Assembly (NCBI GenBank): GCA_022747635.1
Contig: JAKTNV010000010.1
Location: 47,616,458 to 47,680,457 of the forward strand
Direction: 5' to 3'
Source of the DNA: Hetaerina americana
Lineage: Eukaryota > Arthropoda > Insecta > Odonata > Calopterygidae
Length of the DNA: 64,000 bases
The position numbers were made by a program, and so were the translations under genes. Positions 40,469 through 54,087 of this stretch are shown here, piece by piece (positions within the stretch are counted from its first letter, which is position 1; each line of letters begins with the position of its first letter). The notes below the pieces were generated by a model, which worked only from the letters and a program-made list of their open reading frames with translations, did no database searches and was not told where the DNA came from.

Positions 40469-40734
40469 TGTGTGTACAATTATTTTAATGCTGTTAAAAA
40501 TGCCCGTTTTTTACTAACCGTCGATTAACCTACCTCATGAAATGGTTTACTTTTCTAAATAATTTTTTATTACTATTTCTAGAAATGACATATTTTTAAT
40601 TTTTTTTGGATTTAGCCTACACCTAAAATCAAAATAGCCTATTTTTCTGTATTACCCTAAAATTATAAGAAGTTTGTTTTTTAATTAGCTATTATTGTTT
40701 AATCTTGGCGTGCTTTGCATAGGGAAATTTTTTT
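40469..40734. other. Short stretch without recognisable features
   Basis: AT-rich DNA between the mariner remnant and the CR1-like 3' end. Confidence 0.4.
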
Positions 40735-41118
40735 ACATCTACATCTACATAATACCCCGCAAGCCGCCGCAAGGGCGTGTGCACAATAACTAAAAACTGC
40801 ACCCCAGGATGCAGCAGGAAAGCCAACCTACAACACGGAAGCTAGGACACAACAAGCAAGAATGTGAAACATCACTACCACATGAACATGCACCACAAAA
40901 CACTCAACCCCCCAAAGAGACTGTAAAAGGCAGGGAATGCGACCCAACGTTGCAGGTAGCAGGAATTTCCCCCCGCGGAAAGGGACGAGGGATTGAAAGG
41001 GAAACTTAAAAACAGATGAGCAGAACACGAATGAGGTCATTCGGAAAGAATGGGTTATTATAACAAAACACATAAGGTTAGTGGAAGAGCATGCATTTAA
41101 GTAGAACTAATTATTTTA
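40735..41118 (-). mobile_element. Solo 3' end of CR1-like LINE (same family as 54088-56058)
   Basis: On the minus strand this is a close copy of the 3' UTR at 55540-56058, though about 130 bases shorter because of an internal gap. Shared words include TTCTACTTAAATGCATGC, GAATGACCTCATTCGTG, CTGCTACCTGCAA and GTTTTGTGGTGCATG, ending with the same (TGTAGA)n tail. Homology starts just at the stop codon of the ORF, so only the 3' UTR was copied: an extreme 5' truncation. The ORF read across it on the plus strand (40809-41009) is a shadow. Confidence 0.92.
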
Positions 41119-41119
41119 C

Positions 41120-43735
41120 ATTTGTACATGTCAAGTATCAGATATTCACTCAAGGGAGACCGTAATGATTGTCTGTCGACTAATAATATACCTACAAATT
41201 TTGCTGACACTGGATCTTTTGTATATCTAGGGTGTCATGGATACCTTTTCTCAGATTCCGTCACCGATGATGTTCCTAATATCGAACAGACAACTGCCTC
41301 CGAGAACTTTGTCATGAGAAGCACGGCATCTAGTGACATCAAAGTTATTTTGCCAGTCGTAAATTCATAGCCTCCTTGGAAGATATCTAGCACGATGAGT
41401 AAACAAATTTATCTGGAAATCAGATTTAACGGCTTCAAATTAAAACACATAGCAAAGTTGGCTTATCGTGAGTGAAATTCTCCCCATTGTTTTCAACTGT
41501 GGAGTTTAGAGGGCGAACAGCGATGCGACGGATACGAGTCCGTGATGAGTTGTTCATGCTAATTACCAGCGTCGTCCTCGGGAGCTGTCAGCTGTCTGAT
41601 GAGAAGGGGTCTCTCTACCACGTGCAGGCAAAAATTTCTCAGGAATAGAATTAAATTATTCAAAGAATAAGTCGCACTACCTCGCTCTCAACCACTGAAT
41701 TACACAATTTAATTAGCTGTCAAACGGTGATATATGCGATAAAATGGCATCTCAACTTGATGCTTTTCGTAAATCTTGCGAATGAGAATAAATTTAAGTA
41801 TCACTCGCAGAGCGAAATTCACTCAGCTAAATTCACCCACACAGAGCTTTTATTGACTATACCTAAAATAAAATGCCAATAGGGTCATTCACAGTACAAT
41901 AGTGCAGTCAAATTTTAATGAAAATTGACAATAGGGTTTATTTTTACGAAATCTTAATACATAAATATGGAAGTGATAGTAACAGAATGTTAGTGCAATT
42001 GACAAATGATATATTCTATTCTAATAAATCCCTTTTACTCCTCTACTCTTACTTTATTAACTAATTAACGGTTGAGCAGATCTCCTGAAGGAAATTTTCG
42101 GAATTTTCTCTTAAGGAAAATATATTTTGTTGTGTGATTTCCTATTTATGACAGTGCATTCATTTATTGTTATAAATGTATATTTTAGTAGCACGAATAT
42201 ACTCAACCTTTCACTTAATCCAGGGTTTACTTCGATGAAGTTTTGATTGGTTCCATGCCATTTGTGTAACAACATCATATTATTTTAGTGTTTATAGGGG
42301 TTTAGTAAAATATTAATGGTGGTACATTTAATTCATGCGTTATTATTGTTGCTATACCTTAAATGCGTATTATGGTACTAGATAAATAATAATGGCATAA
42401 CAATATGAATTTATATTTTACCATTGATGCTGAAGTATTTGAATGCTTTAAGCAACCAAATAATTTAATAATATGTGAGGCATACTTTTTGGAGAAATAC
42501 GTATCCTGCGTGACGATATTTCTCATAAAGTATATTTAACGAATGTAGTTACTCAAAGTTCAGATTTTTTAAAACACTTCCTTTATTTTATGAGTCAATT
42601 TTATATTTAATAGTTTTTTAATGGCTCATATATGCGCTTCCAAACACGATAAAATCATATTTAAAAATTGACTCAGTAAATGCACAATGTGATCATATTC
42701 CTGCGATCACGGCTTGTCTTTCTTTTTTAAATTAAATTAATTTGTAGGGCTTTTTTTTAGTTTTCTATACATGTAATTAGTATGAGAAACAAATTTTAAA
42801 GTCTCATCTATAATCTTTCAAAGTATGTATGAGTGTTAACCCGTTAAATATTTTTTTCATCTACAAAATGTGTTACTTTTTATCGCTGTGCCAACAATCA
42901 CGATAGGAAATTTAAATATTATATTCTCCTCTGCCAACATTATATTATTAATGCTGGTTGTAATATGCAATGACTAGTAAAATATGATGTACTATTTAAA
43001 ACATTAACTAGCATTCGGTGTATTAATAATTATTATGACATTTATCTATTTATCTCAAATATATCTTCTTGCAAGTAAATAGTTCCTCATAGTTGCTCTT
43101 TGTGAACTAATATCAGGGTTGCATCACTGTATATTAAATCTTCAGAATATTGAGCAAAAAAGAGTTATCTGTTGAATAAAATCAAACTAGCGACAAATTT
43201 AATTTCTTTTTCTAAACAAAAATTGAGAGTGGGTAAATTTTGGATTAATTTGAGCATCTTTTGCTGTCGTTCATTAGGCAACGGTAATGCATAGTTAGAA
43301 AATAAAATGAGTCCGGTCAAATTTCTTTGTTAACTCAACGCTTCGGAATCTCTATTTTCATTAATCCGTAATGAGCAATTGATATGCAATGAGTTATTTT
43401 GCCCTGATATTGCTGTTATTCCTAAAAACTAAATTATGATATGAAGTTAATTAGTATTTAGGTTGAATGACCACATATGGTTTTTCATACGAATACTCCG
43501 CTTTTCCAAGCTTGAAAGTGGGCCTCAAGTACTGTAATGTTTTTTATCTGGGAAACTTTCGAATTTTCTAGCGTCTTTTCGCTAAATCGTATTTCTTTTT
43601 ACATGGGATATAAACGGGTTATGGTAGCGAGAACTTTAAATATGTCCTTTGGTGATGTTTTACCAATGCGAGGGAGAGACATTATAATTGCTACAACTCC
43701 TTTTTAAAATTTTTCCCATTCCATTTCAAAAAATT
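41120..43735. other. AT-rich stretch without recognisable genes
   Basis: An 82-aa ORF at 41122-41370 (plus) has ordinary amino-acid composition but no motif I recognise. 41480-41640 is more GC-rich. The remainder is strongly AT-rich and featureless. Confidence 0.45.
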
Positions 43736-43739
43736 GTTT

Positions 43740-44260
43740 GTCGTGTTTTTCTCCGAATCGATAAGCTCCTTCTCGGAAAACTCGGGACGCAGCACGGAGA
43801 TGAAAAAATACCTCTTTGGCGCCATAGTTGCGTGCGACGCCGTGACCGCGTAGCCCAGGTGACCCCCTTACGTCTCTGTCATCTCCGCCAGGAACCCACC
43901 TTTCTCCGTTCCCGACCTCCCCATCCTCATGGGCCAGAGGTAAGAGAGAGGGGGAGGAGGGAACGCGACCCCAGGAGCAACACCACCCGCAGAGACCGAA
44001 CCCCGGGAGATCTCTCTCCCTCTCTCTCCAGCGTGAGGAAGCTCTCCACCACACACACCTCTTACCACTCACATCAATTCCCACCCGCCCCCTACCTTCC
44101 CCTTCATCCCCTCACAACTAACTCCCTTCCACAAAACGAGGGGCCTCTCCCCTCCCCCACTCAACCGTGCAGCACAATCGTAAGACGCACACACAGAAAC
44201 ACACAGGAGACGAGCAAAGCCGAACAAAAACCACCGCAAACGAGGTTAAATATTTAGACG
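43740..44260. other. GC/CpG-rich island, function unknown
   Basis: A sharp compositional island. The first part (43785-43880) is CpG-dense and the rest is C/A-rich with CT and CA runs. A 189-codon frame (43688-44257, plus) crosses it with Arg/Pro/Thr/His-rich translation and no recognisable domain, and an antisense frame is also open, as expected for GC-rich DNA. It may be a promoter or 5' UTR exon. Confidence 0.35.
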
Positions 44261-45650
44261 CTTCCCCTTTTATAAGTTCACGGATGAAGAAGGGACTATT
44301 TCGCTCGAGGAAGTTCCTTAGAAGGAGATAGTCGGAGAAGGAAATGGGGAGTTGGAGTGGGAGGACAATAGAGGGAAGAGGTAAAACTCTTTTACGGGGA
44401 TTAACGAGCGTATGAGTGGGGAATTATTATGCAAGAGCAAGGGGGTGGGATTATCGTGCGCCTATGATCTCCCAGAACTAGGTTCGTAATTAGGTTGGGG
44501 ACGGAAATGATTTTGCGAATCTCCCGAATGCGGTATTAACATGCTCTGCATCCTTAAACAGAGGAACGTTGCTAGAATTAGTATCAACACTATTTGGTAT
44601 AATATGATCTTGGTGAAGGCTCACACTAATTGAATTTGGACTTTGTAAAATGACTCGATGAAATTTCAACTTTATTTCTATTTGAAACAAACGAGCGTCT
44701 GAAAAATAATGCTTAAAAGGTTTACTGCAAGTGGCTGAGATTTGCCGAATGCAGTCATAAAAGTAAAGAAGCATTTCCGCAAGTGAAATTATTTTGACTC
44801 TTTTGGCAAAATATCAATATTTAACATTCATAGTCATAGAACATATCTTCATCGTTTAAATTATAACCACATTTACTAAATGCCTGCTACTATATCGTTA
44901 ATTGTTATCATATGAATTGAATTCTTGTTTTTACTTACAATTACACAAGTTACGAGCATGAGTTAGTATTTTAATTAACAGGATTCTTAATGATTATATT
45001 ATCTTTGGCAATTTAAAATCATACTCGAATCTGAAATCAGATAACGTTCGTCTGTTGATTATTTCTCAAAACCTTAATTCTTCATGGAATTTAATTTAAC
45101 AAGCTATGAAGTGATTGTTGTGTGATGGAATTTCTACGATCATCTCAGTTGATTGGAAGAATATATCTTGAAGATTATGGAAGTATTTTCTATTATTAAG
45201 TCAAATGATTTGATGGAACTTGATCATCATGGATAGCATTAAACGTTATATAAATTTGTCACCTTTGCCGTGCATATGAAGAATATTATTACAATTGCAA
45301 TATCCTGAGCACTTGCATCATGCCTGATAAAGATTAGAGTAATTGAAGGTTTACTAAAGTTTCGTTTCTTATGGACTTAACACTTCATAAAGGGTGATAT
45401 GGAACCATTTAATCAAGGACACTCGAGGTTTTCACAAATAATTACATTAATATCATTGTGATGCATCTGGATAAAGATGAAAAAAATACTTCTTTACATG
45501 TTTAACGGAAGTAATTGCTCGAGAGACCGTACCATTGACACACTCACTCATCAAATACTTACGCTTGCCTACAAAAACAATTTTTTAAGAGAAGAATTCT
45601 GATAATAACCACAATCCGATGGAGATAACGTCACAGTCAGAGTAAACAGG
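44261..45650. other. Stretch without recognisable genes
   Basis: AT-rich after about 44480. No feature recognised. Confidence 0.4.
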
Positions 45651-45659
45651 GAAAGTTAA

Positions 45660-45805
45660 CAGGGAGATAAAGAAGTATAGAGGGTACATTATGGGTACAC
45701 ATAAATATAGGAAGAGCGCTATCAACTAATTAAGCTTCCCAGGAGCAGATGAAGCTTTGGATCGTATTTCAATTGTTAATAACCGTAATTTAAAATTTAA
45801 GAGAG
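45660..45805 (+). mobile_element. Old fragment of RTE-like endonuclease domain
   Basis: The frame reads KKYRGYIMGTHKYRKSAIN, then a stop, then LSFPGADEALDRISIVNN and FKRV. It aligns with GRYQLDYILVRHRFRKSVIN and SHSFPGADADSDHNLVVMKC of the main LINE's endonuclease. The SDH catalytic motif is lost. Neither end reaches an element terminus, so flanks were lost or decayed beyond recognition. Possible further decayed sequence continues to about 46300. Confidence 0.6.
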
Positions 45806-46645
45806 TTTATGAAGAGTAGGTTGGAAAAGGTGAATGCAGGAGTTCAACAGAGACAACATGGAATATGAAGACACACTAAAATCAAATACTTTCTGAAGAT
45901 AACTACAAGCGCATTGTAGAGTAGGCGATGATAGAGTTCATCACTCCGTTCAGGATCTGTGGGTAACATTGAATAAGTTAGAATATATGGAGTGTGAAGA
46001 GGAAGGAATAGGACATGTGAAGAGGAAGCCGATGTTGCCATCAATCTACTCCTAAGGAGAAGTACCCAGGATCGCCATGCTTAGAGTTTCATGGGACGGT
46101 CAGATGTCGGCCTTTGAAGTACTTTCCGCATGGAATTTGCTGTGGAAATTAAGTGGGCTTACTACAGGAAATATGCGACCACCAATGTTCAAGCATAGAC
46201 CATCAAAATATATGCCCAACATTTTCTTCACCAGGTGAATCCATCCCGGATCTATGAGAGGGTGTCTGAAGAGCTGTTAGGGAGGAAATATTCAAGTTAA
46301 ATGAAAAAATATTTCAGAAACCAAAAGTTACATGAGGAATTATTAAGAATAGAAAATGGGTAAGAACTGCGGGTATTCGAATTTGAGAAAATGAATATGC
46401 AGAGAATTAAATAATTTTACCAAAACATAAAACTAATCCCTAGAAGGGAGCATCTTAGTAATACCAAGGCATGGAAAAAATTAGAGAGAAATTGAGAAAT
46501 AGGCGTTTACTACAGGAAGATTTTAGGTCAAAAATTGTTTAGGAAAAAGTAACAAAACAAACTGTAAGAGATAACCCGGAGAATACGACAGAGGAATAGC
46601 TTTAGCAGTTGAGGTTCAAACAAGTAATATAAATAGTCTTCTTTG
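45806..46645. other. Unresolved stretch, possibly decayed LINE
   Basis: A/G-rich plus strand without stable frame. It follows the endonuclease remnant and may be its decayed continuation, but no reverse-transcriptase motif was found. Confidence 0.25.
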
Positions 46646-46646
46646 A

Positions 46647-46800
46647 CGACCCCGGTGGCGGCGAGGTAATGTCCTTGTCTACCAACCCAGAGGTCGCGGA
46701 TTCGATACCCGTCCAGGTGGTTTTTCCTCCACTTTGGATGTATGTAATTGTCAAAGTGTTTTATCAATGTTAAGGTCTGATATAAAGATCAAATTGCGGT
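46647..46800 (+). mobile_element. tRNA-derived SINE
   Basis: The head 46647-46720 shows an A-box-like region (GGTGGCGGCGAGGTAATG) and a good B box (GGATTCGATACC, 46698-46709), and its ends GACCCCGG and CCAGGT can pair as a partial acceptor stem. A T-rich body (TTTTTCCTCCACTTTGGATG) follows. The anticodon arm is not convincing as a working tRNA, so a SINE is more likely. Confidence 0.6.
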
Positions 46801-47855
46801 TTTCGGAATAATGCAAATAAATATCGGTAATTAAAAGAGTGATCGGTGACGCTGATGTCGTATAAACGGTTACGAACAGTACCACAACAGTATGTATGTT
46901 TGAAACGTACAATGCTCTACAGAAGATTAATGGAAAAATTACGGAATGTTTTTATGTGGCCGCATTCAAAGCACTTGTTGGGTAGCCTTTGACCTGGGAA
47001 TTTCCACAGGTCACGTATGTGTAGATCTCCATCCTGATAGAAAGAAAAGAAATAGTACAGTACAGCAAGATCGTTTGAAACGAAGCGATCGCGGGTAGCG
47101 GTTTAAAAGTTGGAATTCGCAGTGATAAGCTCGGGAATAGTGCTTTCCACTCATGCCTTTGAATATGGAAGTTTCGTCTGAGCAATGGTGTGAGAGGGAT
47201 AGGATGGACGGAGTAGGAAAAAGTTTTAAAGAAAATTTCATTATGAAATACGCTTTTGCATGATTATCTTTAGTTGTTCAATCGATTTTGGCAGCAATAA
47301 TTTGTAGCGCAGCATATTATTTTTGGGAGTATGGCATGAAGATACATTATTGCAAAATTATGAAATTACATGCATTATATGGCAAGATTATGAAATTATG
47401 AGTTCTTAAAAATTGGAATACATATTGGAACATCAAATTATAGGGATTTACATAAGAGTGCAAGGAAATTTTTATGTGGACAGTATTTTGGGCGAAAATG
47501 TTTACAGCATAAGAAGCTACGAAGGTCATTTATATAAGAAACACATAAATGAAAAGTACCTCATCCGTAAAATAGGAAAATGTGTATTACGGAAATATAT
47601 GACAATTGTAATGTCGTTTGCCTCAGTAGTCTGTTTTAAGTAACTATACAAAGAGACCGTTCAATGATTATTACAGTAACCGATTTCATATGTAAATGGT
47701 ACAATTGAATTAAACGTTTCTGACCCCAAATTTCCCTGATCCCATATTTTTGCCTGTACTTACGCATACCTTTGACATTGGAGGAATATATTTTTGAATT
47801 GAAGTCTCTTTTGAGTAGGGACTGGAAAATCCCATTCCCAAAACAGAAATATTTC
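46801..47855. other. Stretch without recognisable genes
   Basis: Several 60-77 codon ORFs, none with a recognised motif. Confidence 0.4.
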
Positions 47856-47859
47856 TGTT

Positions 47860-48370
47860 TTGAAATTGTTGCAGTGCCTCCTCGACTATTTTCTGGTTTC
47901 CGCGGTGAGAAGTGGATCTCGTTACTAGATTCTTGGCTTGACATGCTCGCCGCCGACGCAAGACGAACGAGGGAGGTGCACGGAAACAAAGGAAGGGAGG
48001 GGGGTTTGCGTCGCTGGTTTTGTCGAGAGCAGCCTTCGTCACGTCCGAATAAGAGGAAGACGGCGGGGCGAATGGGGGATGCGGCAGTTTCGGAATCGGT
48101 AGCGGTTGTGTGAAAAACGAGAACTGGGTCACGAGGTGAGCCGGCAGATGGGACTTAAGGCGGTTGCGGCTGATGGAACGTGGAAACTACGCGGAAAGTA
48201 CCGACAAATGCGACCGGGGAAATGTAAGTCCTATTCCTCGATCAAATGCAATGAATGTGATTCCAAAACGAGAGGAAAAACGGCCACCGGAATATCCTTT
48301 TGGAGCTTTTGTACCGGACCACTTCTCTCGTCTAATGTCTTCACTCTTTTTTCATTATGCTAGTTTTAAA
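47860..48370 (+). other. GC/CpG-rich island with consensus splice donor
   Basis: A purine-rich, CpG-rich island in AT-rich DNA. The plus strand contains GGGGAAAT followed by GTAAGT (donor at 48223/48224). Upstream frames (47772-48113 and 48106-48363) are open but have no recognised domain, and GTGTGTGA-type stops break the frame leading to the donor. This fits a promoter plus a non-coding or short first exon, but no TATA or downstream exon was identified. Confidence 0.35.
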
Positions 48371-51005
48371 TTTCATGTTTCTTCGTAGTCCTTCAGGGAA
48401 TGGGAACGAAGGAGAATCAAGTAAATGACAAGTTTTGAGAGTGAGACATACGGAGGAGAAAAAGCAGGGTGGAAGAAAGAGGAAATTTGAAAAAAAAAGC
48501 GGATGTGGAAGAAGATGCTGGGTAGAGTTAGAGTGCTAAAGACTTTTATCAAAGGATATATATTTAGCAGGGATAAGGGAGAATTATTTTGAAGACATTA
48601 TAACTGAATAAAGAAAGGTGAAGTTACGATGAATTGACAAGAGTTTAGAAAATAAAATATCATGTTCAACTGTTTCAAACAAAAGACCTGCATGCATAAT
48701 GACATTAAGTTGGAGTGCAATATCAATATCGTAAAATGTAAACTAGTGGTTACAAATATTTCAATGCACAGTTCATGTCGTATTTCCATGCACAAGTCTG
48801 ATTCTAGGGCATATCCATACAGGCCATAAATCATACAGGACAGACTCTCGCGTGTGGAGGTAAACGCTTTCCAATGAATATTTGTGAAAATGAGAGGCGA
48901 GGTATATTTCATCCGTTTCCTCCATTCAGTTAACTTAAGCTAAATATTTTCATTTCCATTTATACTATTAAATTTTATGTATTCTTTCGTAGTATTTTAT
49001 GAAAATTCATAAAAAGTCAGTTTTATCCACATTGATCCGTTCACATTCATATATTTCATCGCCGCTAACAATACTTAAGATAGTTTTTAAATTTTAGCAA
49101 AATTAGTATTCATGTTCTCAATATCTCTTTATATGCACTATTATTGGCATTGTAAGGTTATAAAACTGTAATTTTGAAAGAGTTGGGAACATATATACTC
49201 TCAATGCCGATTTTCTTCGATCACGCCTGTAACTGTTAATATTATCACGGTACCTTTCATCAACAACGTCTCTCTTCACCCATCCTTGATCGTCAATCAT
49301 ATTATAAATGTCATGATCATGCATGTTATGCCATGTTTGACTTTAAGAGCACGATATTTGGCATCAAGTTGATGATCTAGTAACCGGTTTTTACTTTTAT
49401 ATAGCTAAATATAATAAATAAATATATTAATGAAGTTCTAAGCGATCAATTGCTTGTCATGGTGAAATCAAATGGTAATATTCTAGAGATTAAATATTTA
49501 ATATTTTTAACTGAAGGTAAAATGGAACACTCGAAGTAATTTCATGTTGTATTAAGCTTATATGCAGTCTGAAATTTATAAATCCCAATCATTGCATGCA
49601 TTTTATTTTTTAATAAAAAAGTCATGAGAAATCAAACTCTTTAATTTAAGAGTCGTTCATTTACCGTTAAATGATCCGTTGTTAAATTAAAAAAAATACT
49701 AAAGCCAAAGGAAAGGAAGGGATCAAAAAGGAGAGGGGAAGACGTAGGAACTTTTACTTGAAACATGTTTTGATAGTGAATACGGTTTAGTAAAATGTAT
49801 CAGTTATTACTGATGGCCTTCAAACGGAAGGCTGTTAAAATGCTTCCCTATAAGTGATATTGAAGGAAATATGCGGGAAATTTGCTTGCGAATGAAAAAT
49901 GTTTTTCATGGCATTTGGGATATAGTTTTTTTTAGGCTTATATATCAAGGAACTTAATAAACTTTAAGCTATAGCACAGGAAATTAGTTTTTAATGACAA
50001 AGTAATGACGGTGTACTCTTTGACACATGCTTTGTTTGAATGCAAATGAGGGAGTATTTCAAAATTTAATAGGAATTACAGTAATATTGCTTTGTCAAAT
50101 ATTTGTTGATTTAATCAGTTTTTGGCATTTTTTATCTATTTGACAATTTGAATTTTCTTTAAGTCTTAAGCGCTTTTTTAATCAAAGGTATTTGAAATAA
50201 AATGCAAGGCTGTTGTAATTACTACGGTGAAAGGTACAAATTGAAGTTTTAGCATTAAATAAAACACGATGAATTAGTAGATGCGTTTTTAAAGCTAAAA
50301 TGCATCAAAGGAACACAAATAACCAGCAAGGGAAGTTACAGTTGTGGAAGGACAGTCGAGGGGAGTAATAAAATTATTCTTTAATATTAAGAGGTTTCTT
50401 CAGTGAGGGAAGTTTTTTTATCTTCGTATTCAGAATGCCAGTTTGAATTCCCCGAATCCATCTTTAAATGTCATAGATTCCCGTCGGAAAACGCATTATA
50501 AGTTTGAAATGTAGGATATAACGATTTTTCTCCATGATATTTTAAGTTATTCTTATTTGTATTCTACAGATTTGATATCGTTTTTTTTTACTTTCTACAT
50601 CCTTTAATTTGATCGCATGCACAAAACATGACATGGTACCCCTTTTTGAAATTTCCTGAATCCATTGATCACAGAATTTCAAATTCTTATTTCCATTACT
50701 CATTCTCTCCGTCTGATTATTGGCTCTGATTGGGGAACGACAATACCCTGCCCTCCCTCATGACGTCTGTCACCTTCCTTTGCGCCTTTCTCTTCTCTGT
50801 CCAAACTTCTCTCGTGGAAATTCCCCCATTGGATCCATCATAGTTCAAAAGTGACCACAATTCTTCTTTTTTCTGTAGAAATGGTAGATTTATCATTCAA
50901 CCTGTCACATTTTTAGTTTTTTGTTGGAAAAATATCGATATATTTGATCTTTATTTGATAGTGTTAGTACATTGCAAATAATAGGGGTGCTTTCATTTAT
51001 ACGTT

Positions 51006-51046
51006 TACGTAGTTTTCAAACTTACGTAGTTTTCAAACTACGTAAG
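51006..51046. repeat. Tandem duplication forming a perfect hairpin
   Basis: TACGTAGTTTTCAAACT occurs twice in tandem, and the second unit forms a hairpin: CTTACGTAGTTT-TC-AAACTACGTAAG (51021-51046) with 12-bp arms and a 2-base loop. Confidence 0.85.
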
Positions 51047-52099
51047 CCCGGATGGTCAAATCATTTAAAAGCATATTCGTTGAAATATACCTAATTTAGT
51101 TATCATGAAGAAAAACGCTCTCTTAAATGCAATATCTTCGAGCTAATCAATTAATAAATTATAATCTTGGAGCAAAAAATGTCAAAGCAGTAATTGATAT
51201 TGGGTAATACATCTAGTCTATGATTAAGTAAATAAAAGCTACATTTTAGAAATGTTGCCCAGAGATATATGGCCGGGTAATCTTAGAGAGGCGATTGCCA
51301 GCAAAGAGGAACTTAGTCGTGAAGTTTTTAATGGAAAAGCCTTGCGTGTTCAGAGGATGTACCAGGAGAAGCCTTGATACGTTATTTCCAGGGCAGTGAT
51401 CAAGTACTCGAATAAAAGTTTGAAAGATCGCTTCCATGTTCCCTTCAATTGATCCTGTGAAGCGGGGATGTGTGCGTAATACTTGCTAAATTAGATGAAT
51501 CCGAAACCCGCCAGTCGCTGAAGTGGTTGGACTTCATTTCCATTTCTATGATGAAAAAGGTCACTTCAAGCATGAAAATGATCGCTTTGTATTATAATAA
51601 AATCTGACCGCCATTGGAACCCGTTTTTATTTGAGTACCAATTTTATAACATATATAAATATGGTAATTTAATGGCAAAAATTTTTCTGAATCTTGCACC
51701 TGACGCTTGAACTTTATTTTTTACGAATTTTGTTTCTGTATCATTAAAGATAAACACAGAAAACTAACTGGAACGGGATAAAAATGTCCAAAAAGTCAAT
51801 TTTTATTCAGAAAGAAAATGATTTACCTACCGCATTGAGTGGTGGGTGCAATTTATTTTAAATTGAAATATTAGCAAGTACGCATGTATGTACTTTGATG
51901 AGATAACGTTTCGGGGGACAGATGTGGAGAGTTGAATTATAACTATACCGAATGACACTCAAATTTGATACACTCCTTTGAGGTATAGCTGCTTAAAGCC
52001 TTAAGCGTCTTTTTTCCTATGCTCCTCCTAGTAAAAAACTAAATCGGTCAAAGAATGTGTCCTAGAGGCGCTTTTGCTTGGAGATTAGGCCGATAGGAT

Positions 52100-52117
52100 C
52101 CAGAATATATTCTGGAG
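52100..52117. repeat. 18-bp perfect palindrome
   Basis: TCCAGAATATATTCTGGA, fully self-complementary. It could be a dimeric transcription-factor site or chance. Confidence 0.6.
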
Positions 52118-54087
52118 CAGATCTTCTCCGGCTTTAAACCCTTCCATCAGTCCTTCCGTCGATGGCACCACCATATTCGAACCGATTCCATTGCTGAGCG
52201 CAAAGCACCGCCCCTCGTTGTAGAGATAGAAGCAAAATATTATTAAGAAAAAGATTCGCTTCAGGCATTTATCCGCACTCTGTTATGAGCTGCACCAGTT
52301 TTTTCCCCATAGAAGCATTTCTTTACCATTACTTAAAAACGCACCATACAATGTACGTATATAGCGGGTTTTAATGGACGGAAGAGTTTGCTTCGCATCA
52401 ATATTGGAGAAAGTCTAAGTGATATAGAGGCTATAAGATTCCCATTCAACATATTTTCTAAAATAAATTTCTTGACCTCTCATATGATTGATAGAAATAT
52501 AACTGTCCATTTACAAACATGTAATGCTCGTCGCAAAATTTTGAGTGACTCAAATTGATAGATCGGCAAAATTAAATAAAAATCAAACAATTATGTGATA
52601 AATACAGTATTTATTCTTCGTAGCATTAAAACGCATATTTTTGAGAGATGTCAACGTCCTATCTGGAAGCGCCAGTGGTATTAGATTATTTCTCCTTTAT
52701 TGGACTAATAAAAATATGATTTTTAGAATTCTTTACCCTCTTGGTAATAATTATATCTTGTGCTAAAACTTTTAAATTCACATTTTAATATTAGCATAAG
52801 AGGTTTACCGAAGGTAGAAATAAAAGGGAGAATGAGAAACTGCTGTACGTATTGCGACATTTAGCTGCAAACACAATTGATATGGTGTCGAAGCAGCTGG
52901 AATGCAAGGAATGATGTCAGAGCTAATAAGGCGACATACTGAAATGCATTTTCTTTGCGTGAATCTTAAGCAATCAAAATCAAAACATACATAACATTTA
53001 TAAATTAGCCACACATTAATTACATATTTTTTACTTAAATTTTGAGTATCTACTACACTCTGTACATGTTCTTAGAAAAAAATCATGTGAAAACCCTACT
53101 CAAGTGGAAGTAGTTTCACAAAATGGAGTATTGTTGTTTTGGCTATTATAAATGCAAAATAAGCAGACTTGCTTATTATGACTTATTATTGTTACGTATA
53201 AGCTGAACAGGAAAGAAAAGTGGAACACGGAAGTAAAAATTTAGAAAAACACTAGAAAAGTGTTTTTACTTCTTCACATTGTATTACATTGAACGCTATG
53301 TTCCCTACAAGGGATGGGAAATTACTCATTCTATTCCCAAAATGGATCTCTGAAATGATTAAGGAAATACGAGACTCCATAGTTGGTTTTGCGACAAGCT
53401 GTGTGGATGAAGGATGGGAGATTTCTTTACTGGAGCGGATATTGAAAATTCTAATAGGAAATCACGACTTGGGGTGAAATGTAGGATCGATTATTTGAGG
53501 GATTGGTACGTGGAGTGAAAGCTTCGTATTTATCTCGGCAACTGGAGACGAGAGATAGGATTCGTGTTCTAGGAAATCGCAACTTGGAACTCATGCAAAC
53601 CTTATTCCGCTAGCAGAAGTTGACATTTTCATTCATCTCTCCACCTCTCTACTATTAGAATGGCCTTCTTGGGAAAAAAATTGTTGAAAATATTCGTTTT
53701 TCCACTTCATCGCCGAGAAACGCTTTTGAATGCTCACCGAACTTATCTATATCACTTCAGTTAGAGCATTTATAATCTGCTTTTCCAGATGCTGCATGTC
53801 TTAGGATATATGTGGATAGATTAGCTGGTAAAGCTTATTTCATAATGAGTCTAAATAATACCGTTTTGTAGTTACATATGAAGGTGTGCAGACGACATAT
53901 TATTTCCAGAAATAGGAGGTATAATTGTCTATTTGTTATTTTTATTTTGTTATTTATATCTTTTGCCATGCTAAAGTTAAAAAATATACCCAAAGAAAAT
54001 TAACGGTATATTAAGGTTCATAAGGACGATTATCGCAATGGATTTGCTAACACATAAAATGATCCCTGCAACATGAGTAATTACCTT

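Larger units (their letters stand above)
48371..54085. other. Long AT-rich stretch without recognisable genes
   Basis: About 5.7 kb with small ORFs only. The 63-aa minus-strand ORF at 51246-51437 has a protein-like composition but no known motif. Two small palindromes are listed separately. 48395-48600 is A/G-rich and vaguely LINE-like. Confidence 0.45.

Noticed and set aside
40809..41073. ORFs at 40809-41009 and 40828-41073, and 55612-55824
   Set aside because: All lie in the CR1-like 3' UTR. The 66-aa and 81-aa frames appear because the UTR copies are homologous, not because they are coding.
43688..44257. 189-aa ORF as a gene
   Set aside because: GC-rich DNA keeps sense and antisense frames open together; composition is biased and no motif is seen.
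45600..46300. Full RTE-like element
   Set aside because: Only about 45 residues of endonuclease align; the sequence beyond does not show RT motifs.
48395..48600. Possible RTE C-terminal remnant
   Set aside because: A/G-rich Lys/Glu-coding sequence resembles such tails only in composition; no ordered motifs.
51246..51437. 63-aa minus-strand ORF with protein-like composition
   Set aside because: No recognisable family, no splice context and no repeat partner. A decayed LINE on the plus strand was considered, but the alignment was too weak.
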